Shown here piece after piece: positions 26,149-35,452 of a DNA stretch of 64,000 nucleotides (positions are counted from its first letter, which is position 1; the number at the start of each line of letters is the position of its first letter). The notes under the pieces are model-generated. The model searched no databases and had not been told where the DNA came from. It was given only the letters and a program-made list of their open reading frames with translations. Source of the stretch: an uncultured Candidatus Melainabacteria bacterium (lineage in GTDB: Bacteria; Cyanobacteriota; Vampirovibrionia; Gastranaerophilales; Gastranaerophilaceae); assembly GCA_947525005.1 (NCBI GenBank), contig CANNUY010000005.1:1-64000 (forward strand), in the 5' to 3' direction. A program made the translations under genes and the position numbers.

Positions 26149-27711
26149 ATGCAAAATATCGCACAGAATATTGATTATTTATTAGTGAATTCTACTAATG
26201 AATTTTTGTTAGAATATACTCCACTCAGTGAAAATGATTGTTATAAACTAACAAATTTTACAGGTGGTGTTGGTGATGCGTTGGTTTCTTACAAACCAAC
26301 GCTTAACACTAAACTCTTTGTAGATGGAAGATTTCACACTCAAGCTGATTTAGAGGTTGACCTTTCTAAAATCGATGTTGTTAAACTTGAAGTTGGTCAA
26401 AGTCAAGATGAAACGATTTGTACAATGATTGAACCTCATTCGACTTTGGGTATTAATACAAAGAAAGTTTCTCAAAACAGATTGGAGTTTTTTGAAACAC
26501 TTTTAAACGAAATTGATGTCAAAGTTGTTCCTGTTTTATCAGATACAGTTGCTAAAACAAGCGAATTAGCAACTATTATTGATAAGTCTTTAACAGGATT
26601 AAGTCTAAAAGAAAAATGCGAAAAACTTTTAAAACCTTGCTTGATTACAAACTCAGAAGAACTTAGTTATTTATGTAATTTAAGAGAGTTTAATCAAGAT
26701 TACGCAGTAAAAATTGATGGCAAAGTTCTTGTGCTTGAAGATAAAGTAATTCTATTTACTGATTATAAAATTCCTGAAACTGATGAGTTTGAGGTGAGGG
26801 AATTAAAAGAGTTTTACGAATTTATAAAAACAATAGATGATGTGATTTATGTTGATAAATCAACTATTTCTGCCTATGATTATTCTGTAATAAAAAATAA
26901 AAAAGAGGCAAAATCTATTATTAATGAGATGAAGTCTGTTAAGACAAAAGAAGAAATTGAACATTTGAAATATTGTTTTTCAATGACAGACAAAGCATTG
27001 ATGGAGACAAGAAAGTTTATTAAAGAAACTCCAAAGGTTTCTGAACACGATATTGATGTTGAATTAGAAAAGAATTTTAAGAAATTTGGTGCAAAATCAT
27101 TGAGCTTTAAATCAATTATTGCAAAAAACAAAAATTCAGCACTTCCACATTATTCAGAAAATTCTACAACTGAAATTGTTGGTGATGGAGATTTAGTGTT
27201 GATTGATTGTGGAGCTTATTATGAGGGTGGTTTAGCTACTGATATTACAAGAGTTTTTGTAAAAGGTGAGCCAACAGAGTTGCACAAAAAAGTTTATACA
27301 ACAGTTTTAAAAATGTTCTTAAACGCCTTTAATTATCAAGTAGTTGAAGGTGTCACTCAAGGGTTTGAGATTGATAAATTCACAAGAGAATATTTGAACA
27401 AAAATTCTATTGATGGATTTAGCTTCTCTCACGGTTTGGGTCACGGAATAGGAGTTTGTGTTCACGAAGCACCACCTAATTTGAGTAAAAACCCTGTTGC
27501 AAAAACTCCATTGAAAAATAGCCAATGTTTTACAATAGAACCTGGATTATATAATGAAAACGAGTTTGGAATAAGGCTTGAAAACTCTTGTTATCTTGAA
27601 AATGGGGTTATTAAATCTTTTTCTAATATGTGTTATGAAAAGAAACTTGTTGATTATTCTATGTTGTCTGATATAGAAAAAGACTGGTTATCAAAATTTG
27701 AGGTGTTGTAA
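26149..27711 (+). CDS. M24-family Xaa-Pro aminopeptidase
   Basis: 520 residues with creatinase-like N-terminal domains (1-280) and an M24 catalytic domain. All five metal ligands are visible: IDCGAYYEGG and ATDITR (two Asp), SHGLGHGIG with HEAPP (His), TIEPG (Glu) and GIRLENS (Glu). It removes N-terminal residues ahead of proline. Stop and start of the next gene overlap (TAATG). Confidence 0.93.
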   Translation: MQNIAQNIDYLLVNSTNEFLLEYTPLSENDCYKLTNFTGGVGDALVSYKPTLNTKLFVDGRFHTQADLEVDLSKIDVVKLEVGQSQDETICTMIEPHSTLGINTKKVSQNRLEFFETLLNEIDVKVVPVLSDTVAKTSELATIIDKSLTGLSLKEKCEKLLKPCLITNSEELSYLCNLREFNQDYAVKIDGKVLVLEDKVILFTDYKIPETDEFEVRELKEFYEFIKTIDDVIYVDKSTISAYDYSVIKNKKEAKSIINEMKSVKTKEEIEHLKYCFSMTDKALMETRKFIKETPKVSEHDIDVELEKNFKKFGAKSLSFKSIIAKNKNSALPHYSENSTTEIVGDGDLVLIDCGAYYEGGLATDITRVFVKGEPTELHKKVYTTVLKMFLNAFNYQVVEGVTQGFEIDKFTREYLNKNSIDGFSFSHGLGHGIGVCVHEAPPNLSKNPVAKTPLKNSQCFTIEPGLYNENEFGIRLENSCYLENGVIKSFSNMCYEKKLVDYSMLSDIEKDWLSKFEVL

Positions 27712-28463
27712 TGGAAATAACTGCTTTAAACAATGATAATGTGAAGTTTTGCGTAAAATTACAAAAGAAAAAATTTCGTGATGAAACGGGTTTGTTCTTG
27801 TTAGAAGGTTCAAAATCTGTATTAGAAGCAGTTGAGTATGGTGTGAAGCTAAAGTCTATATTTGTTTTAAAAGAAAAGGCTGAAAAATATAATTTTTCTG
27901 ATGTTGAAACTTTTGAAACAACGAATGCAGTTTTGAAAAAGATTTCTACGACAGACTCTGCACCAGAAATTGTTGGAGTTGCTTATCAAAAAGAACAAAA
28001 TTTTGATGTTTTAAAGACAGCTAAGAAGGTTGTTTTGCTAGAGAATGTTTCTGACGTAGGGAATTTAGGTACAGTTATAAGAAGCTCTGTAGCGTTTAAT
28101 ATTGATGTGATTATTTTGTATGGTCAATCTGTTGACATTTATAATCCGAAATGTGTGCGTTCTACTGTTGGGAATTTGTGGAAAACTAATATTCTAGAGA
28201 TGAATTCGGTTGATGAGTTAGACAAATATTTTAAAGATTTTGAAAAGGTTGCTACATTACCTAAAAATGATAATACGGTTATGTTTAATAATTGGACACC
28301 AAACCAAAAGACACTTGTTATGTTTGGCTCTGAATCTGACGGATTAAGTGATGAATTGATAAAATATTCAACTATGGGTTTGACTATTGAGATGAACGAT
28401 AGGGTTGAATCTTTGAATTTGGGTGTTTCAGCAAGTATTGTTATGCACAAACTTGGATTTTAA
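27711..28463 (+). CDS. TrmH/SpoU-family RNA methyltransferase
   Basis: 250 residues. An N-terminal RNA-binding substrate domain (1-85) precedes a SPOUT knot: LENVSDVGNLGTVIRSSVAF (motif 1), VMFGSESDGLSDELI (motif 2), ESLNLGVSASIVMHKL (motif 3). A 2'-O-methyltransferase acting on rRNA or tRNA is implied; the target base is not readable. Translationally coupled to the M24 peptidase. Confidence 0.92.
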   Translation: MEITALNNDNVKFCVKLQKKKFRDETGLFLLEGSKSVLEAVEYGVKLKSIFVLKEKAEKYNFSDVETFETTNAVLKKISTTDSAPEIVGVAYQKEQNFDVLKTAKKVVLLENVSDVGNLGTVIRSSVAFNIDVIILYGQSVDIYNPKCVRSTVGNLWKTNILEMNSVDELDKYFKDFEKVATLPKNDNTVMFNNWTPNQKTLVMFGSESDGLSDELIKYSTMGLTIEMNDRVESLNLGVSASIVMHKLGF

Positions 28464-28502
28464 TTCATGTTAATTATAGTGTTATGAAAATTAATATCTA
28501 AT

Positions 28503-28859
28503 TTAGAGCGAAACATTTTTTAGGTGGTCAATTTCGCCAGTGGGCAGGATTACAGAGATTGCATCAATTCTATAATTCTTGTAATGATGTTCTTTTAGAT
28601 AAGAAAATAATCCTAATCGAATGTTTCTGAACTTTTGAGGGGTTATGGCTTCTAAAGGAGAGCCACAGTTTGCAGTTTTTCTTGATTTTACTTCTATGCA
28701 AACAAGAGTATCTTTCTCAAGAGCTATGATATCTATTTCACAATTCTTTGAAAAATGAATGTTGCGTTCAATGATTTTGTAGCCGTGTTTTATAAGATAT
28801 TGAACAGCGAGTTCTTCACCTTGAGCGCCTATTTCACGGTTATTTTGGCGATTAACCAT
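28503..28859 (-). CDS. YraN/UPF0102-family putative endonuclease
   Basis: 118 residues, family-typical length. IGAQGEELAVQYLIKHGYKIIERNI, CEIDIIALEKDTLVCIEVKSRK and GLFSYLKEHHYKNYRIDAISVI carry the PD-(D/E)XK-like EID...EVK core. Biochemical role unsettled in the family. Overlaps the activase gene by eight bases. Confidence 0.92.
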   Translation of the reverse strand: MVNRQNNREIGAQGEELAVQYLIKHGYKIIERNIHFSKNCEIDIIALEKDTLVCIEVKSRKTANCGSPLEAITPQKFRNIRLGLFSYLKEHHYKNYRIDAISVILPTGEIDHLKNVSL

Positions 28860-29529
28860 TTATTAATCCCTCGCACAAAACGAATCTACCTAAAGGTATA
28901 ACTTCACAATAATTTTTTAAAGAGTCAACAAAACATTTGTTGTCACAGAAACCACCTGAGAGGTATATTTTTTTAGGTTTTTTAGAGAAATTCCAAGCGT
29001 TGTATGCGATACCGTGAACAAATTTTGAGATAGCGTTTACTGGACGTTCACCGTTTGAGATGTCGTCCATAATTTTTTCTAACCCAAAGATACCACAATT
29101 TACAACAAATCTGTCTTCGTTGAAGATGAGTTCTTCTCGTTTTACGTTATAGAATTTTAATAACATTTCAACGGTTGCACCTGTAGAGCTAGCACAGGCA
29201 GTGTTCCAATCCATATCATGAAATTTTTTATTTTTGAATTTTATCCATTTTGCATCACGAGAGCCAAGATCAAGAATTGTTGAATTATCTTCAACTATGT
29301 TTTTGCAACCTTGAGCAAGAGCAATAATCTCATTTTCAGAGGCTTGAGCCATGTGACCACAACATTTTTCTATTGAGAGGTTTGCTTTTTTTATAATTGA
29401 TGACGGCACTACGTAGTAGTGTTTATCAGCTTTTTTCTCGATAAAATAACCTGCGAATTTGCTGTAGAGTGTATCTTCACAGACTTCTATAATTTTTGAG
29501 TATGTAGTTCCTGCATCTAAATAAATCAT
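28852..29529 (-). CDS. BadF/BcrA-type activase-like ATPase
   Basis: 225 residues of the ASKHA fold. MIYLDAGTTYSKIIEV is phosphate motif 1, ILDLGSRDAKWIKF motif 2, and KKIYLSGGFCDNK the adenosine site. ACASSTGATVEM (Cys112) and VVNCGIFGLEKIM (Cys145) match the two Cys by which 2-hydroxyacyl-CoA dehydratase activators hold a [4Fe-4S] cluster between subunits. It is six bases after an unrecognised partner gene. The reductase target is unknown; no dehydratase is in the window. Confidence 0.8.
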   Translation of the reverse strand: MIYLDAGTTYSKIIEVCEDTLYSKFAGYFIEKKADKHYYVVPSSIIKKANLSIEKCCGHMAQASENEIIALAQGCKNIVEDNSTILDLGSRDAKWIKFKNKKFHDMDWNTACASSTGATVEMLLKFYNVKREELIFNEDRFVVNCGIFGLEKIMDDISNGERPVNAISKFVHGIAYNAWNFSKKPKKIYLSGGFCDNKCFVDSLKNYCEVIPLGRFVLCEGLING

Positions 29530-29535
29530 TTTTAC

Positions 29536-30252
29536 TTACCTTAACCTCAAGAAAGCTTCTATTTTTGCTTTTATAGAATTGCTTGCGTAGTCATCGATGT
29601 CTATGTAGAGTCCATTGTATTTATTTGCAAGATATTTTGCAAGTTGAGATTTCGCACAGAATGATTGCGAATAAAATACAGTTGGAACATCTTCATCGAT
29701 AGTCATTTCTAAATCAATGTCGGCAGGTGTTCCTGATTCTACACACCTAATCCAGCCGTACACATGTGTATTATCAGGGAATAAATTTAATATTTCCATA
29801 TCATTTGGTGGAACACCCCAAAAACCAAATTGAGCCTTTGTTTGTGGTAGGTTGAATTGTTTTGGAGTTATGATGTTGTTCATAACAGTATCAACTTTTT
29901 TGAATAATGGAAGATTACTTGAGCAAATATTTATTGGGTTTTTGTGTTCTTTTTGTTCATAGATTGTTTCAATTACGTTGAAACCATATTCTTTTAGAAG
30001 TTTTGCAGCAAACCAACCACTATCACATTTTTCTTTCCCGATTGGAGCAAGAATTTTAACGGGATTGAACTTGAACGAGTTGTTTATAATATTTTTGATA
30101 ATTTTACAATAGGCATCAGGCAGAATATATTTGTCTTCTGCGTTAAAATCTACGTCTAAATCAACCCATTCAGCGTTTGGATATTCAAGTTTAACATTTT
30201 TTATAATTTCAGGGTCAGGATAACCCCAAAACCCAACAATATTCTTTTCCAT
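29536..30252 (-). CDS. Partner of the activase-like ATPase, unrecognised family
   Basis: 238 residues, cytosolic, made of two related halves: IVGFWGYPDPE at the start and FGFWGVPPNDME from about residue 142. Cys residues sit in KEKCDSGW, INICSSN, RCVESG and SQSFCAKSQLA. Order (partner, activase, YraN) and tight spacing suggest an operon. By analogy with benzoyl- and hydroxyacyl-CoA systems the protein may be the redox partner of the activase. Function not known. Confidence 0.6.
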   Translation of the reverse strand: MEKNIVGFWGYPDPEIIKNVKLEYPNAEWVDLDVDFNAEDKYILPDAYCKIIKNIINNSFKFNPVKILAPIGKEKCDSGWFAAKLLKEYGFNVIETIYEQKEHKNPINICSSNLPLFKKVDTVMNNIITPKQFNLPQTKAQFGFWGVPPNDMEILNLFPDNTHVYGWIRCVESGTPADIDLEMTIDEDVPTVFYSQSFCAKSQLAKYLANKYNGLYIDIDDYASNSIKAKIEAFLRLR

Positions 30253-30328
30253 AAAACAAGTTTAACATGAACAAAGTTATAAGTGAATTTGTGTAAGATT
30301 TAATATTATTGGATTATTAAGTTATTAA

Positions 30329-30362
30329 ATAAAAAATCATGGGCGAAGAATTGCCCACGATT
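30329..30362 (-). terminator. Terminator of the Spy-like gene
   Basis: On the minus strand, stem ATCGTGGGC/GCCCATGAT followed by T6. It closes the anti-sigma, sigma, Spy-like operon. Confidence 0.75.
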
Positions 30363-30387
30363 ATAATTATAGTTATAAGTTCAAAAA

Positions 30388-30912
30388 CTATCTTCTAGGT
30401 GGTTGATGTGCACCTTTTTTGAAGTTCTTTGCCATTTGTTTTCTTTGTTGTTGTTTTAGTTTATTAAATTCATTTTTTTGTTTTTGAGTCAAGATAGATT
30501 CAAAATCTTTTTCATTTTTGATTCTTAAATCGTGTGCTTGTTTTTCAAGTTCACTGATTTCTGCGTTCAATTTTGCAACTTGTTCACATTGTGCTGCTGC
30601 AGTCATATTACGATTATGTTTAATGATTTCTTTTTGTTCGTGTTTTGTCTTAATAGCTTCCATGATTGGACGCATTTGTTCTCTTGTTTCCATTCTCAAT
30701 GCTTTAGCTTTTTCTTTTTGAGCTGTTGTTAATTTTAATTTTTCATCAAGGTTGTGCATTGGAGGTGGAGGACAACAAGGTCTATGGAATCCTGCATCAG
30801 GTCCACAAGGTCTACATGGAGGTGGAGGACATTTGCCATCTGGACAAGCAAAAGCCATTGTTGAAGTACATGCTGCTACCAAACCTAACATTAACAATTT
30901 TTTCTTCATCAT
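30388..30912 (-). CDS. CpxP/Spy-like periplasmic protein with Cys/Pro-rich head
   Basis: 174 residues. Signal peptide 1-22; mature end begins with a Pro/Cys-rich head holding Cys at 23, 28, 33, 36, 46 and 47. A helical LTxxQ body follows (LTTAQKEKA and LTQKQKNEF), the hallmark of CpxP/Spy/ZraP proteins, ending in a basic tail. Such proteins are chaperones or metal sensors; the Cys cluster invites metal or redox sensing. Last gene of the three-gene anti-sigma/ECF operon, 25 bases after the sigma gene. Confidence 0.75.
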   Translation of the reverse strand: MMKKKLLMLGLVAACTSTMAFACPDGKCPPPPCRPCGPDAGFHRPCCPPPPMHNLDEKLKLTTAQKEKAKALRMETREQMRPIMEAIKTKHEQKEIIKHNRNMTAAAQCEQVAKLNAEISELEKQAHDLRIKNEKDFESILTQKQKNEFNKLKQQQRKQMAKNFKKGAHQPPRR

Positions 30913-30937
30913 AATACATTTACCTTTCTGTTATTCA

Positions 30938-31435
30938 TTAAAGCAAATCGCTTAATTTTTGTGCCAACTCTTTTTTTGCTGTAAATATCCTTGATTTAAT
31001 TGTGCCGATAGGGACGTTTAAAGTTGCTGCTGCTTCTTCATAGGTATAGCCCTCTATATCGCAAAGCATAATTACCTCTCTAAGCTTTGGTCTTAAATTG
31101 TCGATTGCTTTTATTATTCGTTTTTCTCTTATTTTACTCTGTAACCTGAGCTCTGGGGTCACTTTCGTATCTTTTATTGCATTTACTACCTCATCATCAG
31201 ACGTAGTGTTTTGCTCGTGTCGTCTACTTGCCAATCGCAAATAGTCTTTTGATATGTTTTTTGCAACAGTATTTATCCAACTTCTTAAGCTACCCTTCTC
31301 TGTATATTTATCTTTGTTCTTCCAAACTCGAACAAATACTTCTTGCTCTAAATCTTCATTGGTTTCTTTTGTTATTAATCTTATTATGTTTCTTACATTC
31401 GTCTTGTTGTTTTCAATGATATCTTTGAAGTCCAT
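30938..31435 (-). CDS. ECF-family RNA polymerase sigma factor
   Basis: 165 residues with only sigma2 (EDLEQEVFVRVWKNKDKYTEKGSLRSWINTVAKNISKDYLR) and sigma4 (KLREVIMLCDIEGYTYEEAAATLNVPIGTIKSRIFTAKKELA). Its start overlaps the stop of the preceding anti-sigma gene by one base (TAATG), so the pair is coupled. Sits between anti-sigma and Spy-like genes, like the metal-responsive cnr arrangement. Confidence 0.92.
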   Translation of the reverse strand: MDFKDIIENNKTNVRNIIRLITKETNEDLEQEVFVRVWKNKDKYTEKGSLRSWINTVAKNISKDYLRLASRRHEQNTTSDDEVVNAIKDTKVTPELRLQSKIREKRIIKAIDNLRPKLREVIMLCDIEGYTYEEAAATLNVPIGTIKSRIFTAKKELAQKLSDLL

Positions 31436-31785
31436 TAATCGTCCACCATAATTAACCCGTAGTCATCGGTTTGGAACCCTAAATCATCTGCAGTTAGTTG
31501 AGAACCATACCTAACAGTGTCAATTATGCCATAATTTGTATCTGCAATATGGAATGTTACACCACTAATAACAAATGCAAACAAGATACAAGCTATTCTA
31601 ACTGCATTAAATCTTGAGCGTTTGTTACTTGTGTAATGAGGTTTTACTTCTTGGATTAACTCAGAAACCTTTTGCATTTTTTCATACTCAGCTCTGCATT
31701 CTTCACATTCTGCAAGATGTTTTTTTAATGCTTCGTCATCTGAAAAAATAAATAATGATTCAAGTTTTTCACATTTCTTTTTCAT
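31435..31785 (-). CDS. Zinc-finger anti-sigma factor
   Basis: 116 residues. KKHLAECEECRAEYEKM is the HxxxCxxC zinc anti-sigma (ZAS/zf-HC2) motif near residues 21-28. One membrane segment (about 67-82, RIACILFAFVISGVTFHI) and a short periplasmic tail follow. It would sequester the ECF sigma at the inner membrane. Unusually it precedes the sigma gene. Confidence 0.85.
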   Translation of the reverse strand: MKKKCEKLESLFIFSDDEALKKHLAECEECRAEYEKMQKVSELIQEVKPHYTSNKRSRFNAVRIACILFAFVISGVTFHIADTNYGIIDTVRYGSQLTADDLGFQTDDYGLIMVDD

Positions 31786-31809
31786 TTTTAATACCTCTTA
31801 CACTTATAT

Positions 31810-31834
31810 AACGAAATCCGTATTCAAATTGTTC
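31810..31834 (-). promoter_or_regulatory. ECF-type promoter candidate
   Basis: On the minus strand GAAC (31834-31831) and CGTT (31813-31810) are 17 bases apart, resembling the GGAAC/CGT pattern of ECF promoters. It lies about 45 bases before the anti-sigma start, consistent with autoregulation. Confidence 0.4.
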
Positions 31835-32015
31835 ATTTTTTTATTTTAATTAACTTTACAAAACTTAATGAAATAAAACCTAATTGAACGCTGTTGTAGA
31901 TATTATAACAAAATTAGCCAGTTAGGTAAAATAAAAGATGTTAAGAAAAGTGATATAGTTTGATTAAATATTAGTATGTGGTTAAATGGATATAGAGTCT
32001 ATAAAGGAGGAGAAC

Positions 32016-33167
32016 ATGAAAGACAAGACATTTTTAATGATACCAGGACCTACACCTGTTCCAGAAACAGTTATGACAGAAATGGCAAAACACCCAATTG
32101 GACACAGAAGCTCCGAATTCTCCTCTGTATTAGAAGAAGTTTACGCAGGTTTAAAATATGTTTTTCAAACAGAGAATGATGTATTTGTTTATACTGCTAG
32201 TGGTACTGGTGCAATGTGTGGAGCATTAGAAAACTTAGTAAACGAAGGTGATAAGGTTTTATGCTTGTCATTGGGTAATTTTGGTAACCGTTGGGCAAAG
32301 ATTGCTGAATCTATCGGTGCTGACGTTGAAAAAATTGAGGTTGGCTCAGGTGAGGTTATTGACCCAGAAGTTTTGAGAAAAAGGTTAGCAGAAGATACTA
32401 ATAAAGAAATTAAAATTGTTACTATGACACACAGTGAAACTTCAACTGGCGCAGTTAATGATATAAAAACTTTGTGTTCAATCGTTAAAGAACACGGTGC
32501 ATTGACTGTTGTTGATGGTGTTACAAGTGTTTGTGCCATGCCTGTAAAACCTGATGAATGGGGAATTGATGTACTTGTATCAGGCTCACAAAAAGGGTTT
32601 ATGATTCCACCAGGATTATCATTCTTGGTTGCGAACGAAAACGCATGGAAAGTTTATGAAGAATGTAAACACCCAAGTTTTTATTTTAATTGGGGTGCTT
32701 ATAGAAAATCAGTAAGAGCTAATTCTACACCGTTTACACCTGCTGTAAACTTGTTTACAGCTTTGAATGCAGCTTTGAAGATGATTAAAGATGAAGGTAT
32801 TGAAAATATGAACCTTCGTCATAAAAAACACGCTATGTCTTTACGTAGTGCTGTTAAGGCTATGAACTTAGAATTGGTTGTGCCTGATGATAAGAACGCA
32901 AGTTGGGCTATTACTTCTATTTATCCACCAGAAGGTGTTTCTGTTCCTGATATTAGAAAAACTTTAAAAGAAGATTTTGATATCGTTGTTGCAAACGGTC
33001 AAAACGCTTTGAAGGATAAGATTTTCAGAATGGGAACATTGGGTTTTGTATGTGACAGAGATTTGATTTCTGCTGTCGGTGCTTTAGAGGCTACATTGTA
33101 TAAACTTGGACACAAGTTTGAACTAGGTAGTGGGGTTAAAACTTTAATAGAAAACCTTAATAAGTAG
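32016..33167 (+). CDS. Class V aminotransferase (serine pathway)
   Basis: 383 residues, fold type I PLP enzyme of the alanine-glyoxylate/serine-pyruvate aminotransferase type. IPGPTPVPETV, TASGTGAMCGALENL, VDGVTSVCAMPV and the PLP lysine in SGSQKGFMIPPGL are visible. First gene of an operon with serA and a SerB-like phosphatase, so it probably supplies the phosphoserine aminotransferase step in place of SerC. The start was set at 32016 because AAAGGAGGAG precedes it; upstream in-frame ATG at 31986 lacks one. Confidence 0.88.
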   Translation: MKDKTFLMIPGPTPVPETVMTEMAKHPIGHRSSEFSSVLEEVYAGLKYVFQTENDVFVYTASGTGAMCGALENLVNEGDKVLCLSLGNFGNRWAKIAESIGADVEKIEVGSGEVIDPEVLRKRLAEDTNKEIKIVTMTHSETSTGAVNDIKTLCSIVKEHGALTVVDGVTSVCAMPVKPDEWGIDVLVSGSQKGFMIPPGLSFLVANENAWKVYEECKHPSFYFNWGAYRKSVRANSTPFTPAVNLFTALNAALKMIKDEGIENMNLRHKKHAMSLRSAVKAMNLELVVPDDKNASWAITSIYPPEGVSVPDIRKTLKEDFDIVVANGQNALKDKIFRMGTLGFVCDRDLISAVGALEATLYKLGHKFELGSGVKTLIENLNK

Positions 33168-33188
33168 TAGGATAAATAGGAGTAAGAA

Positions 33189-34781
33189 ATGAAAGTATTA
33201 ATTACAGATAAAATAAATGAGATTGCATCAAAGATAATTGAAAAGGTTGCTACGGTTGACAATTTGCCAACTATGAGTGAAGAAGAATTGATAAAAATTA
33301 TACCTGAATATGATGCATTGATGGTAAGAAGTCAAACTAAGGTAACTGCAAAGATTATAGAAGCAGGTAAGAATTTGAAGATTATCGGTAGAGCAGGTGT
33401 TGGGGTTGATAACATTGATATTGATACAGCAACACAGAAGGGTGTTATCGTTGTGAATTCACCTGATGGAAACACTATGGCTGCTGCTGAACACACTATA
33501 GCATTGATGTTGGCTATGGCTAGAAATATAGCACCTGCAGCAACTTCTACAAAATCTGGTAAATGGGACAGAGCAAAGTTTACTGGCTGTGAACTTTATA
33601 AAAAAACTCTTGGTATTATAGGTTTGGGTAAGATTGGCTCACACGTTGCTGAGGTTGCAAAGGCTTTGGGTATGAAACTTGCTGTTTATGACCCTTATAC
33701 ATCAGAAGAAGTTGTTAAGAAAATGGGTGGTGAATATGTTGCTACACTTGATGAATTTTGGGCAAAACCTGATTTTATTACAGTTCACGTACCTAAAACA
33801 AAAGAAACAGTTAACTTGATAAATAAAGACACTATTGCAAAGATGAAAGACGGTGTTAGACTTGTTAACTGTGCAAGAGGTGGAATTATAAATGAGGCTG
33901 ATTTAAAGGTTGCTTTAGATGAGGGCAAAGTTGCAGCTGCGGCGATTGACGTTTATGAAAACGAGCCTAATATTGATACTTGTCCTTTGATTGATACTAA
34001 GGGAAATGTTGTTTTGACTCCACATTTGGGAGCAAGCACAAAAGAAGCTCAGTTGAATGTTGCTGTTGACGTTGCAGAACAGATTAAAGAAGTTTTGTCT
34101 GGTGGTTCAGCATCTTCTGCAGTAAATATTCCATCATTAAGACCTGATAAATTAGAACCTGTAAAAGATTATATGATGATTGCAGAGAACTCTGGTAAGT
34201 TAGCGTCACAGATTTCTAAGGGTAATATTAAAAAGATTGAAATTACAGCTCAAGGTAAGTTGGCTGATTTGGATATTCAACCGTTAGAGGTTGCAGTTTT
34301 GAAAGGTGCTTTGTCATCTGTTTTAGAAAGTGTAAATTATGTAAACGCACCTGTTTTGGCTAAGAAACGTGATATAAGTATTATTTCAACTCGTTCAAAT
34401 GAGGCTTGTAACTTTGCAGGGTTGTTGACAATCAAACTTACTACAAATGAGGGCAGTTATGTTGTAGCAGGAGCGCTTGTTGCAAAAGATATTCCAAGAA
34501 TTGTTAAGATTAATGAATATGAAACAAGTATTCGTCCTGAAAAACACATGTTGATTGTTCCTCACAAGAACCAACCATCAATGATTGCAAAGGTTGCACA
34601 AGTAATAGGTGAAAACGGTATTAATATTGGTTCGATGAATGTTGTTCAGAAGAATGATAAACATGAAACAGAATCAATAATGGTTATTAACATTGAATCA
34701 GTGGTTGAGGCTAATGTGTTGGCTGAGATTGAAAAAATTGATGGAGTTCATAACCCTATTTATATCAACTTGAATGTGTAA
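33189..34781 (+). CDS. serA: D-3-phosphoglycerate dehydrogenase
   Basis: 530 residues, long type. Substrate-domain block GRAGVGVDNIDIDTA, Rossmann GIIGLGKIGSHVAEVA, active-site VNCARGGIINE and TPHLGASTKEAQ, an intervening domain (about 320-450) and a C-terminal ACT domain (about 455-530) for serine control. It starts serine synthesis. 21 bases after the aminotransferase. Confidence 0.96.
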   Translation: MKVLITDKINEIASKIIEKVATVDNLPTMSEEELIKIIPEYDALMVRSQTKVTAKIIEAGKNLKIIGRAGVGVDNIDIDTATQKGVIVVNSPDGNTMAAAEHTIALMLAMARNIAPAATSTKSGKWDRAKFTGCELYKKTLGIIGLGKIGSHVAEVAKALGMKLAVYDPYTSEEVVKKMGGEYVATLDEFWAKPDFITVHVPKTKETVNLINKDTIAKMKDGVRLVNCARGGIINEADLKVALDEGKVAAAAIDVYENEPNIDTCPLIDTKGNVVLTPHLGASTKEAQLNVAVDVAEQIKEVLSGGSASSAVNIPSLRPDKLEPVKDYMMIAENSGKLASQISKGNIKKIEITAQGKLADLDIQPLEVAVLKGALSSVLESVNYVNAPVLAKKRDISIISTRSNEACNFAGLLTIKLTTNEGSYVVAGALVAKDIPRIVKINEYETSIRPEKHMLIVPHKNQPSMIAKVAQVIGENGINIGSMNVVQKNDKHETESIMVINIESVVEANVLAEIEKIDGVHNPIYINLNV

Positions 34782-34829
34782 TAATAGTTGAATTTGAGTA
34801 ATAACTAAATATGGATAAATAGGGACAAT

Positions 34830-35450
34830 ATGAAACTTGCAGTATTTGATTTTGATTCTACATTAATGGACGGTGAAACATTAGAGTTTTTGGCAAAGGA
34901 ACTCGGGATAGATAAAGAGGTTAGGGAGATAACTGATTTAGCTATGCGAGGTGAGATAGACTTTTTTGAAAGTTTGCAGAAACGGGTTTCTTTGCTAAAG
35001 GGCTTAGAGGTTAAGAAAGTTAATGAAATATGCCATAAGTTACCTTTGATGAAGGGAGCTAAAGAAGTTGTAAGTGGCTTGAAAGATAGAGGGTATAAGG
35101 TTGTATGCTTTTCTGGAGGGTTCAAGAATGCAACTACTTATTTTGCAGAGGAATTGGGGTTAGATGCTGATTTTTCTAATGTGCTTCACGAAAAGGACGG
35201 TGTTTTGACTGGACTTGTTGGTGGTGAGATGATGTTTAATACTAGCAAGGGCGATATGCTTGTAAGATTGCAACAGGTTTTGGGAATTGATAGGGGAGAA
35301 ACTCTTGTTGTTGGCGATGGGGCAAATGATATAAGTATGTTCAGACATGCAGATATTAGGGTTGCTTTTTGTGCAAAACCTGTTTTAAGAGAACACGCAA
35401 GTATTGTGATTGATGAAAAGAACCTTGCTTTGTTGTTGGATAGGATATAG
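34830..35450 (+). CDS. serB: Phosphoserine phosphatase (SerB-like HAD)
   Basis: 206 residues. HAD motif I FDFDSTLMDGET, motif II CFSGGFKNAT, motif IV VGDGANDISMF. Length and motifs match the short SerB form, which hydrolyses phosphoserine to serine. 48 bases after serA, it completes a three-gene serine operon. Confidence 0.88.
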   Translation: MKLAVFDFDSTLMDGETLEFLAKELGIDKEVREITDLAMRGEIDFFESLQKRVSLLKGLEVKKVNEICHKLPLMKGAKEVVSGLKDRGYKVVCFSGGFKNATTYFAEELGLDADFSNVLHEKDGVLTGLVGGEMMFNTSKGDMLVRLQQVLGIDRGETLVVGDGANDISMFRHADIRVAFCAKPVLREHASIVIDEKNLALLLDRI

Positions 35451-35452
35451 AA

